12,035 nucleotides of DNA, taken from Acidimicrobiales bacterium (lineage in GTDB: Bacteria; Actinomycetota; Acidimicrobiia; Acidimicrobiales; Palsa-688). Below, in pieces: positions 1-6,669 of the stretch; positions within the stretch are counted from its first letter, which is position 1; every line of letters starts with the position of its first letter. The stretch is from NCBI GenBank assembly GCA_019241495.1, contig JAFAWZ010000206.1, positions 1-12,035 on the forward strand, in the 5' to 3' direction. The notes below the pieces were generated by a model. The model had not been told where the DNA came from, did no database searches, and was given only the letters and a program-made list of their open reading frames with translations. The position numbers and the translations under genes were made by a program.

Positions 1-271
1 GGCCAGCGCCACCCGGTCCCATCCGGCCCTCGAGCTCGGCATGTCCCCCCGGGCCACATTGGCGTTGCAGGGGGCGGCGCGGGCCTTGGCGGCCTCGGTG
101 GGGCGGGAGTACGTGATCCCCGACGACGTGAAATTCCTGTTCCGGCCGGTGGTGGAGCACCGCCTGTCCCTCTCTACCGACGCCATGGTGACCGGCATGG
201 ACCTTTCGGAAGTGCTCGACGACGTGCTGCGCCACGTCCCGGTACCCTCGGGGCGATCCACCTCGGGATGA
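1..271 (+). CDS. MoxR-family AAA+ ATPase, C-terminal end (5' truncated by window)
   Basis: The reading frame is open from base 2 and ends at the TGA at 269-271, so only about the last 89 residues are present. They match the C-terminal lid domain of MoxR ATPases: a His-Pro, then Gly-Met-Ser-Pro-Arg-Ala (a GxSPRA variant), an alanine-rich helix, Gly-Arg-Glu-Tyr-Val-x-Pro-Asp-Asp-Val, and an HRL near the end. The Walker motifs lie outside the window. MoxR ATPases are thought to act as chaperones that help assemble or activate partner complexes, often with DUF58 or VWA proteins. The stop overlaps the next start as ATGA, implying translational coupling to the DUF58 gene. The family call is firm; the biological substrate is unknown. 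Confidence 0.9.
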   Translation, partial: ASATRSHPALELGMSPRATLALQGAARALAASVGREYVIPDDVKFLFRPVVEHRLSLSTDAMVTGMDLSEVLDDVLRHVPVPSGRSTSG

Positions 272-1455
272 GCCCGGCCCGCCGTCTCACTGCCCGGGGC
301 CGAGGGCTGTTGGCCGGTTCGGCGGGGATGGGCGTGATCGCTGCCCTGTTCGGCATCCAGGAGCTTTACGCCCTCGCGGCGGCGGGAGTGGTCCTCGTCA
401 TCTGCGCCCGATTGTGGGTCGCGGTCCGGAGATGGGACGTGGAGATCACCCGTTACGTCCATCCGGTCCGGGTGGCGGCGGGCGCCGACGCACGTGTAGA
501 GCTGGCCGCCGAGAACCAAGCGGGCAGCCGCACGCCTCCGATCGTGGCCGCCGACCCCTTCGACGGCGGAGAGCGCTGGGCCCGGTTCACCATCAGCCCC
601 ATGGCGCCAGGTGAGCGCCGGCGGGCCTCTTACCGACTGCCTACCGCTCGGCGCGGCGTCTACCACTTGGGACCGTTGCAGCTGAAGATCAGCGACCCGT
701 TCGGGTTGGCGGAAGCGACCAAAGACACCGCGCCTGACACAACGCTGACCGTCCACCCCCGGGTCGAGCCGGTGTCTGTCCACTCCCCGTCCTCGCACCG
801 AGACGACGATCGCCTGCCCTTGCCGGTCATAGGCCATAGCGGCAACGAGCTCTACGCCCTGCGCGAGTACGTACCCGGCGACGATCTGCGCCATGTCCAC
901 TGGCCATCGACGGCCCGCCTCGACGATCTGGTCGTACGCCAGCCCGAGCATCTGCGTCGGGGCCGGATGACAGTAGCCGCCGACCTGCGCGGATGGGTGC
1001 ACGACACCGAGACGCTCGAGGCGGTCCTGTCGGCCACCGCGAGCGTGGCGATGTCGGCTCTTGGCTGCGGCCTGCAGGTCCGGGTCGTGACCACCGCTGG
1101 CCTCGATACCCGTCACGGGTCGGGGCAGAGACACTCGGGGGTGATACTCGATGGCCTCGCCGCGGCCCGGCGGCACCGGAACATGGGTGCGACCAACCCG
1201 TTCTGCATGGCCGGCGTCTCCGATCCGGTGGTGGTCGTGACCACTGATCGAGCCACCGACGCCGACATCGAGTCGGCCTTCGGGCTCGGGGGACCAAGTG
1301 GCAGTATAGTTGTCATTTTTCAATCGGAAGCTCTGCCGGCGGGCTCACCGTCGGCCTCTCCCGGGGGACGGACCTCGCGCCTGGGTCGCCGGGGAGCGGT
1401 ACGAGTGCCGGCCGGTGGATCCTTCCGGGCCGCATGGGAGCTCAGCGCGTGCTGA
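268..1455 (+). CDS. DUF58 domain-containing membrane-anchored protein
   Basis: This 395-residue protein has two hydrophobic segments near the N-terminus (roughly residues 15-30 and 32-52), then a probable beta-rich region and the DUF58 core. The diagnostic stretch is at about residues 192-226: GNELYALREYVPGDD, then RHVHWPSTARLDDLVVRQ. It has the conserved REY-PGD and H-HW positions of the family. The core resembles a VWA fold, but the function is unknown. The start is fixed by the 4-bp overlap with the upstream MoxR gene; no strong Shine-Dalgarno is visible, in keeping with coupling. The DUF58, MoxR and transglutaminase genes form a recurrent bacterial cassette, so a role with them at the cell envelope is inferred. 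The last 45 residues or so are low-complexity (Gly, Ser, Arg, Ala) and not recognisable. Confidence 0.9.
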   Translation: MSPARRLTARGRGLLAGSAGMGVIAALFGIQELYALAAAGVVLVICARLWVAVRRWDVEITRYVHPVRVAAGADARVELAAENQAGSRTPPIVAADPFDGGERWARFTISPMAPGERRRASYRLPTARRGVYHLGPLQLKISDPFGLAEATKDTAPDTTLTVHPRVEPVSVHSPSSHRDDDRLPLPVIGHSGNELYALREYVPGDDLRHVHWPSTARLDDLVVRQPEHLRRGRMTVAADLRGWVHDTETLEAVLSATASVAMSALGCGLQVRVVTTAGLDTRHGSGQRHSGVILDGLAAARRHRNMGATNPFCMAGVSDPVVVVTTDRATDADIESAFGLGGPSGSIVVIFQSEALPAGSPSASPGGRTSRLGRRGAVRVPAGGSFRAAWELSAC

Positions 1456-4010
1456 CCGCGCCACCGCGGCCCGCTCGGCCGGTCGAGCCCCCCCGACCAA
1501 CCGGGGCGGTTCAGACCGACGCCACGGGCCGGAGGCTTCCCGGCGAGACGGCGACCACCGCGGCCCTGGCATTTCTGAGCCTTGCTTCGGCCTTCGGTTT
1601 GACCAGGGTCTTCAGTGGCAAGGCGTGGATCGCCCCCGTGGCTGCCACGGTCATCGTCACCCACCTCGTCTTGTGGCTGATGAGGCGCTGGCGCCTTCCG
1701 CAGCTGATCGCCGCCCCTATCGGGACGGCCACGGTGGGCCTCATGGTGGTGTGGACGGTCTTCGGCTCGACGACCTACACGGGATTCCCGGGCCGGGAGA
1801 CCTGGCACGCGGTCGGGGCAGCGATCGTCAGCCTCGGTTCGGGATTCGCATCGTCGGTCGCGCCAGTGGCACCGGTCCGCAGCTTCGAGATGCTGGCCGC
1901 CGTCGGGGGTGGGCTAGTGGCCGTCCTGTCGGACTGGGCCGCCTTCCGGTGGAGGTCACCGATGCTCGCCGTGATCCCGGGGCTGGCCACCTTCGTCGCT
2001 TGCTGCACCGCAGCCCAGACCAAAGGCCGCGGCCTGGTGATCGCGGTGGAGATCGTCGCTCTGTGCGCCTTCCTGCTGGTCCAGCAAAACGGGACCGTTC
2101 GCCGGCAGGTGTGGTTCGCGGGGACGGACTCTGGCGCCATGACCTGGTGGGTCGAAGCCGGAGCGGTCGCGGGGGGCCTGGCCCTGCTGGTCGGGCTGAT
2201 CCTGACGCCGTCGCTGGCCCGCCAAGACGGCCGGGCGGTCTATGGGTGGCGGGGCGGGCTCGGCTCGAGCGGCGGGGTGAGGATCGTCCCCAATCCGATC
2301 GTGTCGCTCCAGACCCGGCTGATCCGCCTGTCGACCACTCCCGTGTTCACCGTGCGCAGCAGCGTGCCCTCTTACTGGCGGCTGACCGCTCTGGACACCT
2401 TTGACGGGATCAACTGGAAATCGACCGGCGCATACCGGGGCTTCTCGAGCCGCTTGCCCGGCATCGGTTCGGTACCCCCTGCAACCCGCACCGTCAACGC
2501 CACCTTCCACATCCAGGCCTTGGACTCGGTTTGGCTGCCTGACGCGTTCAACCCGGTGAGCGTCGCAGGGCTGCAAGGTGTCGAGTACGACTCATCGTCC
2601 AACAGCCTCCTCACCAACGGGCGGACCACTGATGGCCTCACCTACACCGTCACCTCCTACCAGCTCCTGTCCACCCTCAGCAGCCAGGACCTGGCGGCGG
2701 CCCCGCCCGTCGGGAGCCAGTCGGGCCTGTCTCAATATCTGGCCCTCCCCGCCTCGGTCTACGGCCCCATCAGCGCCCTGGCCATGAGGATCACCGCTCA
2801 GCAAACGACCGAATACGGCAAAGCCCTGGCCATCCAGGATTTCCTCCGGTCGGCGCCGTTCAGCTACAGCCTCTACCCGGCCATGGACGGGGCCGGCCAG
2901 GCGGCGCTCTACAACTTCCTCTTCGTCACCCATGCCGGATACTGCCAGCAGTTCGCCGGTGCCTACGCAGTGCTGGCCCGAGCCGCCGGCCTGCCGACCC
3001 GGCTGGCGGTGGGCTTCACGACCGGCGCGGCGCAGTCCGACGGCACCTTCGAGGTGGAAGACAAAGACGCCCACACCTGGCCAGAGGTGTACTTCGGGCC
3101 CAAGTACGGCTGGGTGCCCTTCGAACCGACTCCCCCCTTCAGCCAACCGGGTACATCCGGCTACTCCAGCCCGGGGAGCTCTCCCCTGGCGCCCGACGCG
3201 ACCAGCCCGACGACCGACCCGTCGTCCGATCCCACTGCTCCCGCGACCAGCAAGAACAACGGGACTAACCAAGGGTCTCCGGTTGACCCCCTCGAAGTCC
3301 CTACCGCCGCCCTCCACTCGGCGTCACAGTTGACCTGGGTGCTCCCCCTGCTGGGCAGCGTCGGCGGGCTCGCCATCGTGTGGGTGGGGGCGAACGCCGG
3401 TGGACCAGCGCTGCTGCGCCGCCGCCGGCGGCGCAAGTTGAGCCGAGGCGGGCCGGCCGGGATGGTCCGCAACATGTGGGACGAGGTCTGCACCGAGCTG
3501 TCGTGGCACGGCCTCAGCCCGGCGCGCGACGAGACCGACGTGGAGTTCGCCCGCCGGGCGACCGACACGCTGGGCCACCGGTATGAGAAGCTGTCGCAAA
3601 ACCCGCGGGAGGGAGAAGACGGCAGCTCGTCGTCGACCGACTCGCTTCTGCGCTCGCATCGACAGTATGAGACGAGCCGCCGTCTTCTCCCACCTCGAAG
3701 TAGTTTTGCGACAGCTTCTGAGCCGGGGCCGGCCCTCACTCCTCGTCCCGTACCGAACGGGGGGCTGACCGGCCTGGCTCAGCTGGCCGGGGCCGCCGCG
3801 TTCGGTCCGGTCCTGGAACCGGCCGCGCTCGACAGCGCGCAAGCCGCAGCCGACGACGTACGACAGCACCTCAGCCGTACATCGTCGCGGAAGAACCGCC
3901 TGGCCCGCCTGGTCGTCCCACTAGCGGTCAAGAGACGGCTGGATGGTCAGTCGTCGTCGCTCTGGTCGAAACGGTGGCGTAGCCGCTCGGCCAGATCCTC
4001 GAACATCTGA
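1434..4010 (+). CDS. Transglutaminase-like membrane protein (TgpA type: DUF3488, transglutaminase core, DUF4129-like tail)
   Basis: The protein has 858 residues. It starts with about six to eight hydrophobic segments (roughly residues 40-260), followed by a probably extracytoplasmic part, a Pro/Ser/Thr-rich linker, one more membrane segment (about 625-647, LTWVLPLLG...) and a cytoplasmic tail. The papain-like core shows Cys504 in GYCQQFAGAYAVLARAAGLP and His547 in DAHTWPEVYF. The third position is Glu564 in GWVPFEPTP, where classical transglutaminases have Asp. TgpA-type proteins act at the cytoplasmic membrane; their substrates are mostly unknown. The ATG at 1434 overlaps DUF58 by 22 bp. An in-frame GTG at 1449 is a serious alternative because GGGAG lies 8 nt before it. 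The tail (about 718-763) contains a palindromic low-complexity stretch that interrupts an otherwise typical DUF4129-like region. The last 64 bp overlap the convergent DUF3040 gene. Confidence 0.9.
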   Translation: MGAQRVLTAPPRPARPVEPPRPTGAVQTDATGRRLPGETATTAALAFLSLASAFGLTRVFSGKAWIAPVAATVIVTHLVLWLMRRWRLPQLIAAPIGTATVGLMVVWTVFGSTTYTGFPGRETWHAVGAAIVSLGSGFASSVAPVAPVRSFEMLAAVGGGLVAVLSDWAAFRWRSPMLAVIPGLATFVACCTAAQTKGRGLVIAVEIVALCAFLLVQQNGTVRRQVWFAGTDSGAMTWWVEAGAVAGGLALLVGLILTPSLARQDGRAVYGWRGGLGSSGGVRIVPNPIVSLQTRLIRLSTTPVFTVRSSVPSYWRLTALDTFDGINWKSTGAYRGFSSRLPGIGSVPPATRTVNATFHIQALDSVWLPDAFNPVSVAGLQGVEYDSSSNSLLTNGRTTDGLTYTVTSYQLLSTLSSQDLAAAPPVGSQSGLSQYLALPASVYGPISALAMRITAQQTTEYGKALAIQDFLRSAPFSYSLYPAMDGAGQAALYNFLFVTHAGYCQQFAGAYAVLARAAGLPTRLAVGFTTGAAQSDGTFEVEDKDAHTWPEVYFGPKYGWVPFEPTPPFSQPGTSGYSSPGSSPLAPDATSPTTDPSSDPTAPATSKNNGTNQGSPVDPLEVPTAALHSASQLTWVLPLLGSVGGLAIVWVGANAGGPALLRRRRRRKLSRGGPAGMVRNMWDEVCTELSWHGLSPARDETDVEFARRATDTLGHRYEKLSQNPREGEDGSSSSTDSLLRSHRQYETSRRLLPPRSSFATASEPGPALTPRPVPNGGLTGLAQLAGAAAFGPVLEPAALDSAQAAADDVRQHLSRTSSRKNRLARLVVPLAVKRRLDGQSSSLWSKRWRSRSARSSNI
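3586..3719. repeat. 134-bp imperfect palindrome inside the transglutaminase gene
   Basis: Two nested pairs of arms are visible. The outer arms are 3586-3602 (AGAAGCTGTCGCAAAAC) and 3703-3719, an exact 17-bp inverted match. The inner arms are 3611-3631 (beginning GGGAGAAGACGG) and 3671-3691, matching at 20 of 21 positions. The spacers between outer and inner arms are 8 and 11 bp, and the loop is 3632-3670. RNA from either strand could fold into a strong hairpin. The sequence stays in frame with the gene and encodes a Ser/Arg-rich stretch unlike the flanking Ala/Leu-rich helices. It looks like an inserted or inverted-duplicated element, but origin and function are unknown. Confidence 0.85.
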
Positions 4011-4327
4011 CCGACCGTCTGGCCGCCGAAGGACCGGCTCGCCTGCTCCAAGCCCAGCTTGCTCATCTTGCGCAGGTTCTGGATCAGCACGACGGTGCTC
4101 GCCACCATCAACAGGAAGCCGAACACCCCGAGGATCCAGCTCGACGCGAATGCGGCCAGCAGGATCACCAGGCCGACGACGAACCCGAGCGCGGCCCAAC
4201 GGCAGTTGCGAGCCAGGTAGTGACGCAGAGTGGTGGAGCCGATTCGTTCAGCTGACGCCGGGTCGTGGGCGTGGAACTGTCGCTCAATCTCCGCCAGGAT
4301 CCTCTGTTCGTTCTCGTTCAGCGGCAT
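3947..4327 (-). CDS. DUF3040 family small membrane protein
   Basis: The protein has 126 residues. It begins MPLNENEQRILAEIERQF, the characteristic DUF3040 N-terminus, and continues with HDPASAERI. Two membrane segments lie at about residues 45-80 (WAALGFVVGLVILLAAFASS and WILGVFGFLLMVASTVVLI). The tail is charged and ends in Asp residues. The start at 4327 is supported by GGAGGG about 4-5 nt upstream and by the family N-terminus; the frame stays open further upstream, but that extension (MGSPDW...) is not family-like. DUF3040 proteins occur mainly in Actinomycetota and have no established function. The gene lies 59 bp downstream of dinB on the same strand, an adjacency common in actinobacteria. 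Its last codons overlap the convergent transglutaminase gene by 64 bp. Confidence 0.9.
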   Translation of the reverse strand: MPLNENEQRILAEIERQFHAHDPASAERIGSTTLRHYLARNCRWAALGFVVGLVILLAAFASSWILGVFGFLLMVASTVVLIQNLRKMSKLGLEQASRSFGGQTVGQMFEDLAERLRHRFDQSDDD

Positions 4328-4386
4328 CCGACCCTCCGCGCCATGATCGCGCTGAGCGCAACCTACAGCAACGCGCCTGGCTATCG

Positions 4387-5718
4387 TCACCCCCCTTTTG
4401 CATCCGCAGCCCCACCGCTCCCGCCAGTCTGGGGACCCCACTGGCTCTCGCCCGGCCGCTTGACCCGGAGCCCGGCCGGGCCGAGCAGGGCGGCCGGACC
4501 GACCGAGGCGGGACCGAACCGGCTCCGGACCGCATCCACCGCGGCGGAAGCCGACACGTCGGCGGCCCTACGGGCCGGCCCCCGCTCAGCTCCTGCGGAG
4601 GGGGCGACCAGATCGAGGGCCAGCTGCTCGATGCCGTCATCGGCCACCGGTCCCAGGTTGGACACCCCGACGCCGAGCAGCCGCACACCGGGACTCAGAT
4701 CGACAGCCGAGAGCAATGAGGACGCCAGAGCGGCTATAGCCGGCCCGGAGTCGACCGGGTGCGGGCTCGTGATCGAGCGGGTGCGGGTCGAGAAGTCCCC
4801 ATAGCGGATCTTGAGGTTGACGGTCCGGCCGGCCAGGCCGGCCCGCCTGACCCGGGCCGCGACTGCGTCGGCCATCCTGACGATCTCGGTGTGCAGCTCG
4901 TCGGGATCGTAACGATCGGCCGGGTAGGTCTCCTCGTGGCTCACCGACTTCACCTCGCGGCCGGGTTCAACCAGGCGCTCGTCGAGGCCTCTGGCCAGGT
5001 CGGCCAGGAGGCCCCCGTGGGCCCTCCCGACGGCCGCCTCCAAGACGTGGCGCGGTAGGCGGGCCAGGTCTCCGACCGTGTTGAGCCCCCGACGATGCAG
5101 CCGGTCGGCGGTGGCCGGGCCGACGCCCCACAGGGCTTCGATCGGCAACGGGTGGAGGAAGCGGAGCTCCTCCCCTGGGCGGATGACGACCACACCCCGA
5201 CCGGCGAGGGGCCCGGCCGGGCCGGCCCGGGGCTTGGCCGCTTCGGATGCCAGCTTGGCCAGGAACTTCACGGGGGCCACCCCGACCGAGCACGACAGGT
5301 GCAGCTCATCGCGTATGGTTTCCCGGATGGCGGCTGCCATCTCAGGGGCCGGACCGAACAGACGGACTGACCCGGTGACGTCGAGGAAGGCCTCGTCGAG
5401 CGAGATGCCTTCCACGAGAGGCGTGAAGCGGCGGAACACGGAGTGCATCTCGCTGCTCACCGCCGAGTAGCGGTCGTAGCGGCCGGCCACGAACACGGCG
5501 TCGGGACACAGCCGGCGGGCCCGGCTCGACGGCATGGCGGAGCGCACCCCGAACACCCTCGCCTCGTAGCTGCACGACGCGACCACACCCCTCGGTCCGG
5601 CTCCTCCCACGATCAGGGGCCGGCCGGCGAGGGCCGGGTCGTCGAGGGCCTCGACCGAGGCGAAGAACGCGTCCATGTCCGCGTGCAGGATCCACCGCTG
5701 CTCGGCGCCGTCGGGCAC
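4387..5718 (-). CDS. dinB: DNA polymerase IV (Y-family translesion polymerase)
   Basis: This is a 443-residue error-prone polymerase that copies past damaged template bases. The palm motif HADMDAFFASVE places the first metal-binding Asp at residue 14, and GISLDEAFLDV supplies the catalytic pair Asp108-Glu109. SYEAR-FGV-SAMPS follows the usual fingers pattern. A helix-hairpin-helix region (ALWGVGPATADRLHRRGLNTVGDLA) and a little-finger domain come next. QLALDL at about 365-370 fits a sliding-clamp-binding motif. The GTG at 5718 was chosen because it gives a normal-length N-terminus before HADMD and has GGAAG 9 nt upstream. The frame is open further upstream, but that part runs through tandem repeats and the neighbouring gene's antisense. 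The tail past the clamp motif (about 70 residues) is longer than in E. coli, as often seen in actinobacteria. I saw no LexA box of the GAAC-N4-GTTC type. Confidence 0.95.
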   Translation of the reverse strand: MPDGAEQRWILHADMDAFFASVEALDDPALAGRPLIVGGAGPRGVVASCSYEARVFGVRSAMPSSRARRLCPDAVFVAGRYDRYSAVSSEMHSVFRRFTPLVEGISLDEAFLDVTGSVRLFGPAPEMAAAIRETIRDELHLSCSVGVAPVKFLAKLASEAAKPRAGPAGPLAGRGVVVIRPGEELRFLHPLPIEALWGVGPATADRLHRRGLNTVGDLARLPRHVLEAAVGRAHGGLLADLARGLDERLVEPGREVKSVSHEETYPADRYDPDELHTEIVRMADAVAARVRRAGLAGRTVNLKIRYGDFSTRTRSITSPHPVDSGPAIAALASSLLSAVDLSPGVRLLGVGVSNLGPVADDGIEQLALDLVAPSAGAERGPARRAADVSASAAVDAVRSRFGPASVGPAALLGPAGLRVKRPGESQWGPQTGGSGGAADAKGG

Positions 5719-5725
5719 ATGGCCA

Positions 5726-5790
5726 GTCTTCCAGACAGGTGTGCCAGACAAGTCTTCCAGACAGGTGTGCCAGACAAGTGTGCCAAATAA
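5726..5790. repeat. Five tandem 13-bp repeats directly upstream of dinB
   Basis: Read on the minus strand towards dinB, the units are TTATTTGGCACAC, TTGTCTGGCACAC, CTGTCTGGAAGAC, TTGTCTGGCACAC and CTGTCTGGAAGAC. The inner four form two exact copies of a 26-bp unit (5725-5750 and 5751-5776). A partial sixth unit may begin at 5791. The last unit contributes the GGAAG that could serve as the dinB Shine-Dalgarno. The array fills most of the gap between the PIG-L stop (5814) and the dinB start (5718). It could be an operator array, a copy-number-variable leader, or slippage-derived sequence without function. Confidence 0.85.
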
Positions 5791-5813
5791 GTGTGAGAGA
5801 GGCGCTACAGCCT

Positions 5814-6521
5814 CTAAGGCAGGGTTATGCGCCTGAACCCCTCGGCGAAGGGGACCGACGCTTCCCGGCCCGCCTCTTCTGCCCGCCTTCTCACCGCCCC
5901 TCGAAGCCACTCGCCCGTCTCGCCGATCTGGCTGGCATGGCAGGCGATGGCCGCGGCCTTGGCCTCTATCGTCGCCGAGACGTCGACCCATGCGTCTGGC
6001 TCCAAGGCTCCCGAGAGGTACAGGAGCTCGACTCGATGGGCCGGTCCCCGCTCTGGGAAGTAGTGGGGGTTGGCGGCCGCCGGCGCGACGGCATCGAGTG
6101 CGGCCCATCCGATGGCCCGGTGGTCCCGGTGGTTGACATATGTCTGGCCGAAGAACACCGCGGTCGGGTCGGGGGCTACGACGGCAACCGGCCGGACCGC
6201 CCGGATGAGCTCGACGATCCGACCTCTGAGCTCCGATCCTTCGTCGAGATCACCATCGGGGTACCCGAGCCAGTGGTGTTGAGTGACGCCCAGAATCTTG
6301 CCGGCCTGCTCGGTCTCTGCCCGGCGGCGGGCCACCAGCTCGGTCGGGCTGGTAGCCGGATCGAGGGATCCTTTGTCCCCTTCGGCGCAGAGGCAGACGT
6401 GCACCTGCGAGCCGGATGCAGCCCACCGGGCCAGGGTCCCTCCAGCTGCCACGTCGGGGTCGTCAGGGTGGGCGTAGATCGCCAAAACGACCGCCGGGGA
6501 CGCCTCGATCAGCTCGGCCAC
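5814..6521 (-). CDS. PIG-L/LmbE-family deacetylase (zinc-dependent N-acetylglucosaminyl deacetylase-like)
   Basis: The protein has 235 residues, close to the usual size of the family. The N-terminal AHPDDPDVAAGGTLARW contains the family HPDD motif: the His and second Asp bind zinc and the first Asp is the likely general base. The second zinc site is in YVNHRDHRAIG (about residues 129-139). Characterised members remove acetyl groups from GlcNAc-containing substrates such as the mycothiol precursor (MshB) or cleave mycothiol conjugates (Mca). This sequence is shorter than typical MshB or Mca and lacks an obvious link to mycothiol genes here, so the substrate is left open. The start is GTG at 6521 with only a weak GGCGGG upstream; the HPDD motif follows within 20 residues, as expected. 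It probably lies upstream of dinB in one transcript (95-bp gap). Confidence 0.85.
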   Translation of the reverse strand: MAELIEASPAVVLAIYAHPDDPDVAAGGTLARWAASGSQVHVCLCAEGDKGSLDPATSPTELVARRRAETEQAGKILGVTQHHWLGYPDGDLDEGSELRGRIVELIRAVRPVAVVAPDPTAVFFGQTYVNHRDHRAIGWAALDAVAPAAANPHYFPERGPAHRVELLYLSGALEPDAWVDVSATIEAKAAAIACHASQIGETGEWLRGAVRRRAEEAGREASVPFAEGFRRITLP

Positions 6522-6553
6522 GGCTAAGCGCCCGCCACAGGACTACTTGGAGA

Positions 6554-6644
6554 AAGAGGAGGCGGCGGCACTTGCGATGTGCCAGGGTTGCCGAGCGCTG
6601 TCACGAGATCTTCGATCGACACAACAGTGCCGCTGCCTCCTCTT
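6554..6644. repeat. Inverted repeat/hairpin between threonine aldolase and PIG-L genes
   Basis: The arms are 6554-6571 (AAGAGGAGGCGGCGGCAC) and 6627-6644. They match as an inverted repeat at 17 of 18 positions, around a 55-nt loop that contains a small GATC-TTC-GATC hairpin. The element occupies most of the 148-bp gap between the threonine aldolase stop (6670) and the PIG-L start (6521), both genes being on the minus strand. It may end or attenuate transcription from threonine aldolase, but it lacks a proper U-run after the second arm. No coding sequence is supported in this gap. Confidence 0.75.
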
Positions 6645-6669
6645 CGTTTACTCAATCCTGTGGCAGGCA

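Noticed and set aside
1310..2404. Long open frame on the plus strand overlapping the DUF58 and transglutaminase genes
   Set aside because: Its translation is Arg/Gly/Pro-rich with no family pattern; it is a high-GC shadow of the transglutaminase frame.
5211..5234. GC-only palindromic run (GGCCCGGCCGGGCC and overlap) in dinB
   Set aside because: It lies in an Ala/Gly/Pro-rich coding stretch of a very GC-rich gene and is explained by codon composition.
5798..5815. Small hairpin AGAGGC-N6-GCCTCT overlapping the PIG-L stop codon, as a terminator
   Set aside because: The stem is only 6 bp and no U-run follows on the minus strand, so a Rho-independent terminator is not supported.
5719..6108. N-terminal extension of dinB by 130 residues
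   Set aside because: The frame is open but runs through the 13-bp repeats and antisense to the PIG-L gene, and it has no polymerase-like sequence.
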